DNA of 12,128 bases from the NCBI GenBank assembly GCA_021811525.1, contig JAJZOK010000008.1, positions 1 through 12,128 on the forward strand, in the 5' to 3' direction. Origin of the DNA: Thermoplasmata archaeon. GTDB lineage: Archaea > Thermoplasmatota > Thermoplasmata > Thermoplasmatales > Thermoplasmataceae. The notes under the pieces are model-generated. The model made no database searches. It had not been told where the DNA came from and saw nothing but the letters and a program-made list of their open reading frames with translations. The position numbers were made by a program, and so were the translations under genes. The stretch's first letter is position 1; every line of letters starts with the position of its first letter. Shown piece after piece: positions 1 to 6,942 of this stretch.

Positions 1-63
1 ATTCCTGTCAATATCATCATCAAGAATTCTTGTTGGAGTGGAAACAACTGTCATCTTGAACAT
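1..63 (-). CDS. 5' end of an unidentified gene, truncated by the window edge
   Basis: Reading the minus strand from an ATG at 63, an open frame runs uninterrupted off the left edge and gives 21 residues beginning MFKMTVVSTPTRIL. A second in-frame ATG lies at 54. A TATA-like stretch (TTTATTAG on the minus strand, about 91-99) sits roughly 33 nt upstream. That is the same geometry as other starts here and is the main reason to call a gene. Too little protein is visible to name a family. An opposite-strand frame is also open here, but it continues antisense through the MarC gene and is judged a shadow. The call rests on promoter spacing and frame openness only. Confidence 0.45.
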   Translation of the reverse strand, partial: MFKMTVVSTPTRILDDDIDRN

Positions 64-90
64 TTTTACAGGTCGTCCTAACATACCAGA

Positions 91-99
91 ACTAATAAA
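91..99 (-). promoter_or_regulatory. TATA-like box of the truncated left-edge gene
   Basis: The minus strand reads AATTTATTAG here, about 30-35 nt before the ATG at 63, implying a short leader of several nucleotides. Assigned by spacing and AT-richness only. Confidence 0.35.
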
Positions 100-192
100 T
101 TCTTCTCAGTGGGTCACTAACCTTAGATTCAGGCATGCACTGAAATTTTTGCTCCAGTGCCTCCTGATGCTGACTGGTCCAGCATTGAGAGA

Positions 193-831
193 TCAGAAAG
201 TAGCGACAATAGTCAGAAGGCCTGTGGTGATAAACTCCACTGCAATAGATGCTAGCAGGAGTCCCATAATTCTTGAAATGATTAGAGAGCCGGTCTTGCC
301 AAGCCTGGAAAACAACGGGACTGAGAATTTCAGTATGGCAAATGAGATGAGCAGGATAGTCAAGATTGCAAGAAACACAACCAGTTTATCAACAGGGCCA
401 GAACTGACATTGTTAAAGTAAATTATCGCGGTGGTGATGGACCCCGGGCCTGCAAGCAGCGGCGTGCCGATAGGGACAATTCCAACCGCCTCCCTTTCCA
501 GCCCTTCCTCCTTTTCCTGTTCGGTTAGCTTAGTGTTAGATGTCTTTCCCTGGAGCATGTCAAAGGCTACCTTGAAAAGAAGAATGCCTCCAGCAACCTT
601 GAAATCGGAAATGTCTATGCCGAGCACGCTGAAAATGTAAACTCCTATCAGCATGAACCCTATGATCATGCCCCCTGCAACGATTATGCTCTTGAAAACC
701 ACCCTGTTCCTTTCCCTTAAAGTATAGTTTTCAGTGAGTACCATGAGAGTGGGCACTGCACCTATGGGGTTTAGGACAGCAAATATTGCAGCTGTAACTG
801 TTAGGAAGAACAGGACTGTCTCAAACAACAA
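193..831 (-). CDS. MarC family integral membrane protein
   Basis: This 212-aa protein is strongly hydrophobic with about six membrane segments, the usual size and layout of the MarC (UPF0056) family. Recognisable family blocks are LNPIGAVPTLMVLT near residues 20-33 and PLLAGPGSITTAII near 124-137, the two NPxGxxP / AGPG half-motifs of the paired-repeat fold. The family's role is poorly defined; the original link to multiple antibiotic resistance in enteric bacteria has been questioned, so no transport substrate is claimed. An in-frame TAG lies directly before the start, so translation must begin at TTG 831 or the adjacent TTG 828; the next ATG is about 30 residues in and would remove the first motif. 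The gene is divergent from the phosphate pair across a 103-nt gap that holds both promoters. Confidence 0.9.
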   Translation of the reverse strand: MLFETVLFFLTVTAAIFAVLNPIGAVPTLMVLTENYTLRERNRVVFKSIIVAGGMIIGFMLIGVYIFSVLGIDISDFKVAGGILLFKVAFDMLQGKTSNTKLTEQEKEEGLEREAVGIVPIGTPLLAGPGSITTAIIYFNNVSSGPVDKLVVFLAILTILLISFAILKFSVPLFSRLGKTGSLIISRIMGLLLASIAVEFITTGLLTIVATF

Positions 832-848
832 CTAGTGATAATCCACCA

Positions 849-856
849 TTTAAATT
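849..856 (-). promoter_or_regulatory. TATA-like box for the MarC gene
   Basis: The sequence AATTTAAA (minus strand) is centred about 22 nt from TTG 831 and 25 nt from TTG 828. This places the predicted transcription start at or beside the start codon, so the mRNA would be leaderless or nearly so. Confidence 0.5.
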
Positions 857-905
857 AGTTTTTCCAAGTTTTAGTGGAGATTTACCATGGCAAGTGCCTG
901 CACCA

Positions 906-914
906 TTTTTATAT
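906..914 (+). promoter_or_regulatory. TATA-like box for the DUF47-PiT operon
   Basis: TTTTTATAT is centred 25 nt before the ATG at 935, the expected TATA-to-start distance for a leaderless archaeal transcript. The short frame opened by the ATG at 924 stops after two codons (ATG ACG TAA) and is not the gene start. Confidence 0.6.
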
Positions 915-934
915 GTGGATAAAATGACGTAAGA

Positions 935-1618
935 ATGGTCAATTCCAAGTTTCTGAAGAAAATCATGGTTGTGGGCGAGAAAAGCGTTCTTCAGCAACTG
1001 ACAAAATATGCGGACATGGCTACTACATCAGCTTCCCTCCTCAAGGAAATGTTCAGCCTCGAGGATGAAAAAAAGGCAAGCATCAATGAAAAAATAAAGC
1101 AGATAGAGAAAGATGCCGATGAACTCTCCATGAGCATGAGGCAGCAAATCACAGGTGGTGCAATAAGCTCAAACCTGATGGACGACCTCATCACACTGGT
1201 AGAAACCTGTGATGACCTTCTGGACAAATCCTACTATATCAGCAGAGAAGTCAAGAGAATTCATGAGAATTCCCATAAATTTGATGACCAGTCCAGAAAG
1301 GTGATGAGGAAGGGCTACGATATATGCAGCAAAATGGCTGACTACACCGTGGATGCACTGAAAGACGTGAAAATTGTTCTGGATTCTAGGGATTCAAAGG
1401 TAATGGCAGATGCCCGGGCAAGGATTGAAGTGATCGAGGAGAAAGTCGACGACCTAAAGGACAACCTGATCGATGAGCTGTATAATGAAGCAGACACACT
1501 TCCCTATATAATATTCATACATCTTACAGAGCTGGTGCATAAAATGGATGACCTCCTGGATGACTGCGAGGACATTTCGGACCTAGTTCATACAATTGAT
1601 GTTTCAATTACCCGCTGA
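935..1618 (+). CDS. DUF47 family PhoU-like phosphate transport accessory protein
   Basis: The 227-aa all-helical soluble protein matches the DUF47 (PhoU_div) family, the usual partner of PiT permeases in archaea and bacteria. It is rich in charged heptad-like helices. Acidic clusters such as ETCDDLLD (about residues 90-97) and KMDDLLDDCEDISD (about 203-216) correspond to the metal-binding E/DxxxD patches of PhoU-fold proteins. It probably works on the cytoplasmic side to control or assist the permease encoded 2 nt downstream; that role is inferred from family and context. The ATG at 935 lies 25 nt after a TATA-like box, supporting a leaderless start. An internal ATG ten codons in is a less likely alternative. 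Confidence 0.88.
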   Translation: MVNSKFLKKIMVVGEKSVLQQLTKYADMATTSASLLKEMFSLEDEKKASINEKIKQIEKDADELSMSMRQQITGGAISSNLMDDLITLVETCDDLLDKSYYISREVKRIHENSHKFDDQSRKVMRKGYDICSKMADYTVDALKDVKIVLDSRDSKVMADARARIEVIEEKVDDLKDNLIDELYNEADTLPYIIFIHLTELVHKMDDLLDDCEDISDLVHTIDVSITR

Positions 1619-1620
1619 AA

Positions 1621-2520
1621 ATGTACTACAATATTCTAGTAATCCTGCTTTCTGTCGTTCTGACAGCACTTGTCGCCGGAAACAACTTATCCGCAGCAGT
1701 GGGCACCCTTATCGGTTCCAGGATCCTTTCCAGAAGCGGTGGCATAATTATTGGGGTTGTAGGATTCGCGGCAGGCCTTCTGTTTCAGGGGAACAGCCTT
1801 CATGGAACTGCTGAGTCACTCCTCCCCAGATCGGACCCTTTGATTGCATATGCTTTGATAGTGGCATTAGTAATTTTTGGAATGGCGACATACTTCCGGG
1901 TCCCCCTTTCCCTGATCATGGCGCTGGTGGGGACTTCAGTGGGAATCTCCATCAAACTGGGCTATGCCATTAATGAACCTCTGGTTCTACTCATAGTGGG
2001 GACATGGGCACTTGCACCACTGCTTTCCATTTCCATTGCATTTCTTATAAACAGGCAGTTCATCCGGTCACAACCCAGGGACGTTTGGAGGTTCGCGCTT
2101 TCAATGAAAATAGCCCTTATTGCTGTTTCCTTTGTAACTGCCTTCACGCTTGGGGCCAACACCCTTGGTTTCATTGAACAGGTTTCTGGCTTAAGGGGCC
2201 CGTCAGTGCTCTATCTAATTGGAGGTATAGCCATTGGTTCCATATTCCTGAGCAAGGGGGTCATAAAGAGGGTGGGCCAGGAGATGTACCTGATGAGATA
2301 CACCAATGCATTTGTATCGCTTATTGTCTCTTCCCTCCTTGTAGAAGGCGCGACAATCCTTGGAATACCTCTAAGCAATACCCAGACTCTAACATCAAGT
2401 GTATTTGGCACAGGCCTGTCTTACAGAAACAAGCTGATGGAAATGCGCCCTTTTCTCATAACTGTTGCAACCTGGGTCATTTCTCCCCTGTCAGGCTTGG
2501 TGCTTGGTTTACTTGTATAG
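1621..2520 (+). CDS. PiT-type inorganic phosphate permease
   Basis: This 299-aa polytopic membrane protein has the two inverted PiT half-signatures. The first is AGNNLSAAVGTLIGSR near residues 19-34 (the GxND-type motif, here with Asn in place of the usual Asp). The second is LGIPLSNTQTLTSSVFGTGL near 248-267. These are known to form the phosphate/cation path in PHO4/PiT carriers. The start lies 2 nt after the DUF47 stop, so the two are almost certainly cotranscribed and coupled. At about 300 aa it is at the short, archaeal end of the family and lacks the long central cytoplasmic loop of many bacterial members. The 3' end overlaps the convergent 268-aa gene by 12 nt. Sulfate or another anion cannot be excluded, but the DUF47 partner favours phosphate. 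Confidence 0.85.
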   Translation: MYYNILVILLSVVLTALVAGNNLSAAVGTLIGSRILSRSGGIIIGVVGFAAGLLFQGNSLHGTAESLLPRSDPLIAYALIVALVIFGMATYFRVPLSLIMALVGTSVGISIKLGYAINEPLVLLIVGTWALAPLLSISIAFLINRQFIRSQPRDVWRFALSMKIALIAVSFVTAFTLGANTLGFIEQVSGLRGPSVLYLIGGIAIGSIFLSKGVIKRVGQEMYLMRYTNAFVSLIVSSLLVEGATILGIPLSNTQTLTSSVFGTGLSYRNKLMEMRPFLITVATWVISPLSGLVLGLLV

Positions 2521-3315
2521 TTTTCCCTCGTAGTCGAAGATGGTCTTCCGGGATATCTTTTCCGCATATGGCAGGTATAGCCTCTGATACCTCCGTCTGT
2601 ATTCTGTGAAGTCTGTAAGGTATGTAAGATATTCACCCTTTACACGAAAGACGCCAGAACCGATAAGTTCCATCAGCATTTCATGGAAATCCTTCCTGAT
2701 GGTGTCTTTCTTGATTCCCACAGAGTGTTCATAAGCCTCCTCCACCAGATTATCCATCATAAATTTCCTCTTAAGTGGAGGCTTTAGCATCAATCCCCTG
2801 GTCAGGAACAAGGATCGCACGAAGAAATCAAGTTGGGGGTGATATGGATGCGGAAAATACATGGAGACACTGCTGCCATTTTCAAGGACTGGATCGAGGA
2901 TGTCCCCTAAATTGTAACCGGCTCCCTTCATTAATTCCCCGGTTCGCGGATCAATCATAAGGACAGGAAACCCACCATCCAAGTTTTCCCCGGAATTGTC
3001 AACGGGAATAACTCTAACTGGCCGGGCGTTTGATTCAAGCCTCCTGTTAACATCGTATGTCAATTCCATGACCGGTACCCTGTCAGAAAGCTTCCTGGAT
3101 GATGAACCAACAAAGAAGATATAATCTGCAATTCTTGCAGAGGCTGTTCTCCTCCCTGTAACAACATACCACATGCCACCGGATATTCCTGTTTCCAATG
3201 GTGCTAGATTAGGGTCACCTGATATCTGGAATGCCTGGAATACTGTGCTGATTAGCCTATGGGTCTCATACTGGGCTATTATTTCCTTTGTGGTCTGGCG
3301 ATTTTCACTTATCAA
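2509..3315 (-). CDS. Unassigned 268-aa protein, last gene of a three-gene block
   Basis: I do not recognise a family. The protein is soluble in character, with no signal peptide or membrane segment. The N-terminal two thirds is mixed alpha/beta and includes the segments GGMWYVVTGRR (about 46-56) and ADYIFFVGSSSRKL (about 63-76). The C-terminal third is basic and helix-rich; the stretch from about residue 199 (KKDTIRKDFHEM) to the strand-like FRVKGEYLTYL could be a winged-helix, but this is inference by eye. The ATG overlaps the stop of the upstream 284-aa gene by 4 nt, a sign of translational coupling. The stop codon lies inside the end of the convergent PiT gene. Confidence 0.72.
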   Translation of the reverse strand: MISENRQTTKEIIAQYETHRLISTVFQAFQISGDPNLAPLETGISGGMWYVVTGRRTASARIADYIFFVGSSSRKLSDRVPVMELTYDVNRRLESNARPVRVIPVDNSGENLDGGFPVLMIDPRTGELMKGAGYNLGDILDPVLENGSSVSMYFPHPYHPQLDFFVRSLFLTRGLMLKPPLKRKFMMDNLVEEAYEHSVGIKKDTIRKDFHEMLMELIGSGVFRVKGEYLTYLTDFTEYRRRYQRLYLPYAEKISRKTIFDYEGKLYK

Positions 3316-4166
3316 TTCTGCACCAGCTCCCGGAGAGCATCTATTAGCTCTATGCCCAGATTGAAATCTGCCTCTGCCATGAAGTATACCTTGAGGGTAT
3401 CTGAGTGGCAGGATATCTCACCCCAGAGTCCAGAACTGTGGCTGAAGTAGATACCACTCTTTCCTGATGCCCGTATGTCTAGGCCCTCCGGCAGCCTCCT
3501 TTCCAGCTTGGCAATAATCTGGTCCCTTCCTCCAAAACTGCCCTTTATGTTGACTGGATTGACGCGTGCTGTCCACATATCATCACGCTTGGGGTTGAAT
3601 GACTGGTATACTTCCTGGTAAATTGATGAATCAGAAAGAATGCCCTGAATTGAGTCGAAAATCAATGCACCAGCCTCCCTGATATAACCCTGGCAGGTTA
3701 TCTTCATATCCATGGAGAATGTGACTGTACATCCTTCACTTCTGAATCCTAGAAATACTGGAATAGAAGCTGGATCTCCAGAGTACTTTTCATACATCTC
3801 CCTGGAGATGTTTGAGTCTCCTGAAACTGAGACGACGTTTTCCCCTGCCCTGGAGAGGACAATATCGTATAATCTGAAACCATTCTTTGACGCAACCTGG
3901 CTTATGTTCTTGAATGCTTTTCTTGTGGCCCTAAGTGACATAGGTGCAGTTTGGCCTTTCTTCTTCGGAATAAGGTTACTGTTTCTCGACATAAGTACTC
4001 TGAAACCTTCCCCCACGGGAACTGCAAGAGTACGGCTATTTACGTTGGCCGGAACTAGTGTAGACACTTCACTGCCTGAGTATGTTACCTCAGCGAAAAA
4101 TCTCCGGTCTCCACCTGACACATGGACATTCTGTGAAAAAATGTCAACAAACTCTTCCCTGTTCAC
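3312..4166 (-). CDS. Unassigned 284-aa protein, middle gene of a three-gene block
   Basis: No family recognised. The protein looks cytoplasmic and beta-rich, with alternating hydrophobic segments such as RTLAVPVGEGFRVLMSR (about 45-61), a basic patch IPKKKGQ (about 66-72), and a C-terminal helix ending ALRELVQN. No catalytic signature is evident and the two cysteines are not in a metal-binding arrangement. Translation starts at GTG 4166; no ATG, GTG or TTG was seen in frame between it and the preceding gene, and the next in-frame Met would lose about 58 residues. An AT-rich stretch at about 4193-4203 could be a separate TATA box. The 42-nt gap from the preceding gene also permits read-through. 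The stop is fused to the next start (ATGA overlap). Confidence 0.7.
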   Translation of the reverse strand: MNREEFVDIFSQNVHVSGGDRRFFAEVTYSGSEVSTLVPANVNSRTLAVPVGEGFRVLMSRNSNLIPKKKGQTAPMSLRATRKAFKNISQVASKNGFRLYDIVLSRAGENVVSVSGDSNISREMYEKYSGDPASIPVFLGFRSEGCTVTFSMDMKITCQGYIREAGALIFDSIQGILSDSSIYQEVYQSFNPKRDDMWTARVNPVNIKGSFGGRDQIIAKLERRLPEGLDIRASGKSGIYFSHSSGLWGEISCHSDTLKVYFMAEADFNLGIELIDALRELVQN

Positions 4167-4208
4167 TCTGAATAAGTATAGTTCGGGAAGTAAAATAATT
4201 TTTTAGGA

Positions 4209-4628
4209 TTAGAGGTCACCGTTTGAAAGGAATTCCCGGATATCCTCTTCGCTGTATGGGCCTTCCACCGCAACAGGAAGCAGAACTGATTCTTCGTGTC
4301 CCTCTTCATCCAGGTCATCGCTGAGCTCCTCTATTCTCACCTCAAAGGTATCCGGCGAGAAATGTGGCTCTTCCACATCTCCCTCTGTCTCCTTGGCGTA
4401 GACTTCGTCAAACCAGATAATGTAGTTGTAGCCCCCAAACCTGTAGACTTTCCTGTCGGAAGAGTCCATGGTCAGCTGGCTCGTGGGGTTCTCCGTCAGC
4501 AGGCCATAAATGTATCCCACCAGGATCGCCTCCTGGAATGTGCCCTGGCCGCCATACTCCTCATCGCCAAGGGTGTGAAACTCGGACATGATTTCATAGA
4601 GAAGCCTGGGGTCTAGCTTAAGCGTCAT
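4209..4628 (-). CDS. Unassigned, very acidic 139-aa protein, first gene of a three-gene block
   Basis: No family recognised. The N-terminal half looks folded, with hydrophobic and aromatic stretches such as FQEAILVGYIYGLL (about 31-44) and GGYNYIIWFDEVYA (about 65-78). From about residue 79 on it is crowded with Asp and Glu, including EELSDDLDEEGHEES (about 100-114). By hand count there are about 34 acidic residues against 8 Lys/Arg in 139. Such composition occurs in halophile-like proteins, DNA mimics and chaperone-like partners, but the neighbouring genes are not unusually acidic, so it is a property of this protein. The ATG at 4628 has a weak TATA-like GTTTACAC about 27 nt upstream. It is divergent from the Nre gene. 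Confidence 0.68.
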   Translation of the reverse strand: MTLKLDPRLLYEIMSEFHTLGDEEYGGQGTFQEAILVGYIYGLLTENPTSQLTMDSSDRKVYRFGGYNYIIWFDEVYAKETEGDVEEPHFSPDTFEVRIEELSDDLDEEGHEESVLLPVAVEGPYSEEDIREFLSNGDL

Positions 4629-4767
4629 ATGGACGCCACTTCCCTATTGCTGTAAGTGTAAACCATGGTTCCCTTCGTAATGGTGTTATTATTGTAATAC
4701 TTATTCGCTAGTCACAGTTGTCCGATTATTTCACTCATATTAAATACAGGAATTGATTCAAAGAAAT
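4629..4767. promoter_or_regulatory. Divergent promoter region between the unknown gene block and Nre
   Basis: This 139-nt AT-rich spacer has no credible coding frame. It carries a clear TATA-like box for Nre near its right end (4737-4746) and a weaker GTTTACAC on the minus strand about 27 nt before the 139-aa gene. It is the only control region between the two divergent gene blocks. Confidence 0.5.
4737..4746 (+). promoter_or_regulatory. TATA-like box for the Nre operon
   Basis: ATATTAAATA is centred 26 nt before the ATG at 4768. This spacing selects 4768 as a leaderless start over the upstream in-frame TTG at 4753. Confidence 0.6.
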
Positions 4768-6018
4768 ATGCAGATGAAAGCCAAGATGAAAATACCGGCT
4801 TCGCTGTGCCTTAAGTGCAGAGGCACGAAGATGCTATGCGGCCTTTCATACTGCCCAATATCAGTTAAGCAGCTGGTCCAACCCAGCCTTACAAAGATCA
4901 CAGGCAACAATCTTGAGGGCTCTTCCCCTCCCAGTGTTTTTGTTGGTAGGTACGGCTATCCCAAGGTGAAGATGTACCCAACCACCCCTCCAGTGCATGG
5001 AGACACATCACAATATGAGAATTCTAGGGAGTGGCTTGGAGTGCCCATTGAGAATTTCCTTTCCATGAGGCTTTCAATGATCAGGGGTGGAATAGATGTA
5101 ACGGTTGCCAAGGCTGCCGATCCAGACCGGCTTTTTCAGGAAATCCAGTTGATGGCCCTGTCAGAGAAATCTGTTGAGGTTGAGATGATACTTGATGGCA
5201 ACATTTCAGGACGTGACGTAATACTTGATGAACATACCCCACCTATGGGACCTTCCGCTCCCCTGAAACGATTGACTGTGGACTATTCCAACCCAGGCAT
5301 ACATGTTGAGAAGGTCTTTTCCGATACGGACCTGAAGGCAATGGATGCCATGGATTACCTGTATTCTAATGGCCAGGATGTCTCAAGAATTTCAAAAATA
5401 CTCAGTGTAGGTGCCCTGGGCGAGAAGAAGGCCAGGAAAGCGGTGCCCACAAGATGGTCTATTACAGCGGTAGACAAGAACCTCTCTGATGACCTGGTTG
5501 AGAAAATCAAAGACAACCGGCAGATAGACAAATTCCTCGCATTTGTCAGGGTTACATCAGGCAATCTTTTCATGGCTGTACTCACCCCGTCCAACTGGAT
5601 TTACGAATGGGGAGAGTCATGGTTCCCGGGAAGCACCTGGAACCAGTGGGGGGAAAACGCTCACGTTATGATAGATTCTGAAGGTTATCACGGGAGAAAG
5701 GAGTACCCGGATATTGGTGGATGTTATTATTCCACAAGACTTGCGGTGGCGGAAAAATTCTCCAGCATGGGAAGAACAGGTGGCGCCATCACATGGAGGG
5801 AGATCTACCCGGGATGGAACCTTCCTGTTGGGGTATGGTATGTAAGGGAAAACATGAGGGCCCTTTTTGAACAGAAACCACAGGAATTTGATACCTTGGA
5901 CGAGTCTTTGAATTTTCTGTCTGGTTATATGAGGGTTCCCCTGGCCAAGTGGGTCGAAAAGTCTTATGTTGTGCCCACACAGAAATACAACAACCTGGAC
6001 AGGTTCTTCAGTATTTGA
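4768..6018 (+). CDS. Nre family archaeal DNA repair protein (NreA-like)
   Basis: The 416-aa protein matches the archaeal Nre family, PCNA-associated repair factors; NreA of Haloferax has been linked to mitomycin C damage repair. It opens with a four-cysteine putative zinc finger, CLKCRGTKMLCGLSYC, Cys 14, 17, 24 and 29. The core ends in family-typical segments GGCYYSTRLAVAE (about 318-330) and PVGVWYVREN (about 353-362). The C-terminus QKYNNLDRFFSI resembles a PCNA-interacting peptide: Leu and the Phe-Phe pair have the right spacing, but the Gln is two residues too far upstream of the QxxLxxFF pattern. ATG 4768 is preferred over TTG 4753 because the TATA-like box lies 26 nt upstream. ATG 4774 and 4786 are also possible. 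The radical SAM gene follows after 2 nt. Confidence 0.88.
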   Translation: MQMKAKMKIPASLCLKCRGTKMLCGLSYCPISVKQLVQPSLTKITGNNLEGSSPPSVFVGRYGYPKVKMYPTTPPVHGDTSQYENSREWLGVPIENFLSMRLSMIRGGIDVTVAKAADPDRLFQEIQLMALSEKSVEVEMILDGNISGRDVILDEHTPPMGPSAPLKRLTVDYSNPGIHVEKVFSDTDLKAMDAMDYLYSNGQDVSRISKILSVGALGEKKARKAVPTRWSITAVDKNLSDDLVEKIKDNRQIDKFLAFVRVTSGNLFMAVLTPSNWIYEWGESWFPGSTWNQWGENAHVMIDSEGYHGRKEYPDIGGCYYSTRLAVAEKFSSMGRTGGAITWREIYPGWNLPVGVWYVRENMRALFEQKPQEFDTLDESLNFLSGYMRVPLAKWVEKSYVVPTQKYNNLDRFFSI

Positions 6019-6020
6019 AC

Positions 6021-6860
6021 ATGAAATACATAGAATACGACGTGAAAACTGCAATTTCAAAATCGAACCTACCTGAGCTTGATTATGCAGTGAACCCGTA
6101 CACAGGCTGTCAGCATCGTTGCATCTACTGTTTTGCCATTGATTTCACGATAATAGATGAAGCTAGGGAAAAGTGGGGAGAAGTTGTATACGTAAAGAGG
6201 AACCTCATGGATGTCCTTAAGAAGCAGATAAAAGGAATGAAGCGTGGAATAACGGGACTTTCTAGCATAACTGACCCATACCAGCCAGCAGAAGCCATTT
6301 ACGGACTTTCCAGGGAATCCATCAGAATTCTTTTGTCAAACGGCTTCCGGGTTACTGTCCAGACAAAATCCCCGCTTGCATCTAGGGATATAGGGTTATT
6401 TGCTTCACACAAGGATCTCATTGATGTGGGAGTTACAATCACGACAATTGACCAGAAAAAGGCCCTTGAAATTGAGACGCAGACACCTTCCCCTGCACAG
6501 AGGGTCAGGCTACTAGAGCGATTGCACAGCAACGGAATAAAGACCTGGATATTCATAGGCCCTATCATTAAGGGATTCAATGACTCAAAGGATGAAGTGG
6601 AAAAAATATTCCATGTTGCGAAAGATAATGGCGCCAGGATCATTTATGACGCATATTCACCCTATAAGAATTCATCAGTTTTCATGAATAAAGAATTCAA
6701 ACATCCTGTCCCTGAACGAACTGGGACCACTGAATGGAGAAAGGGACTGGATAGGATGATGCTTTCACTAAGTGACCAGTTCGGCGTGAGGACCAACAGC
6801 CAGGACGATGAATGGAAAGTTGCACGTGGAGAAGGCCTGGGGACTCTTTCCACAGCCTGA
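6021..6860 (+). CDS. Radical SAM protein, spore photoproduct lyase-like (COG1533/SplB family)
   Basis: This 279-aa protein has the radical SAM cluster motif CQHRCIYC with Cys 30, 34 and 37 (Cx3Cx2C). It is preceded by YAVNPYTGC and followed by FA, where most relatives have YA. This is the hallmark arrangement of the COG1533 group. These enzymes bind a 4Fe-4S cluster and cleave S-adenosylmethionine. Spore photoproduct lyase itself reverses a thymine lesion, but most COG1533 members are uncharacterised, so the lesion-repair role is inferred from the neighbours. The frame is open to an ATG at 5949 inside Nre; I chose ATG 6021, 2 nt after the Nre stop, because family similarity begins at KYIEYDVKTAISKSNL. 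It is almost certainly cotranscribed with Nre. Confidence 0.87.
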   Translation: MKYIEYDVKTAISKSNLPELDYAVNPYTGCQHRCIYCFAIDFTIIDEAREKWGEVVYVKRNLMDVLKKQIKGMKRGITGLSSITDPYQPAEAIYGLSRESIRILLSNGFRVTVQTKSPLASRDIGLFASHKDLIDVGVTITTIDQKKALEIETQTPSPAQRVRLLERLHSNGIKTWIFIGPIIKGFNDSKDEVEKIFHVAKDNGARIIYDAYSPYKNSSVFMNKEFKHPVPERTGTTEWRKGLDRMMLSLSDQFGVRTNSQDDEWKVARGEGLGTLSTA

Positions 6861-6898
6861 ATGCATTCTAAAGGGACAACAGCCCAGCAAAACCTCTC

Positions 6899-6904
6899 TT
6901 ATAA
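6899..6904 (+). promoter_or_regulatory. TATA-like box for the pyrimidine dimer glycosylase gene
   Basis: TTATAA is centred near 6902. The expected start of transcription is near 6927-6930, consistent with translation beginning at 6937 or 6943 and not with a longer frame starting at 6808 inside the radical SAM gene. Confidence 0.45.
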
Positions 6905-6942
6905 CATCTTTAGTAAGTCCATGTCCTTTCATTGAAATTCGA

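Noticed and set aside
168..184. Small inverted repeat TGCTG/CAGCA just after the MarC stop, as a terminator
   Set aside because: Only five base pairs and no T-run follows it in the minus-strand direction.
2..421. Long plus-strand open frame from the left edge through the MarC gene
   Set aside because: It is antisense to a clear MarC coding sequence, has no family resemblance, and the minus-strand frame at 1-63 has a better placed promoter.
3712..4206. 164-codon plus-strand frame
   Set aside because: It is antisense to the 284-aa gene, lacks any recognisable domain, and its codon and residue pattern looks like a shadow.
5949..6020. Longer N-terminus for the radical SAM protein from ATG 5949
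   Set aside because: The extra 24 residues overlap the Nre C-terminus out of frame, whereas ATG 6021 fits both the family start and the tight operon spacing.
5617..6060. 147-codon minus-strand frame
   Set aside because: It lies antisense to the well-conserved Nre gene and the start of the radical SAM gene, with no family resemblance.
6808..6936. Longer N-terminus for the dimer glycosylase from ATG 6808
   Set aside because: The extra residues overlap the radical SAM gene out of frame, do not resemble the family, and would bury the N-terminal amine needed for catalysis; the TATA-like box lies downstream of that ATG.
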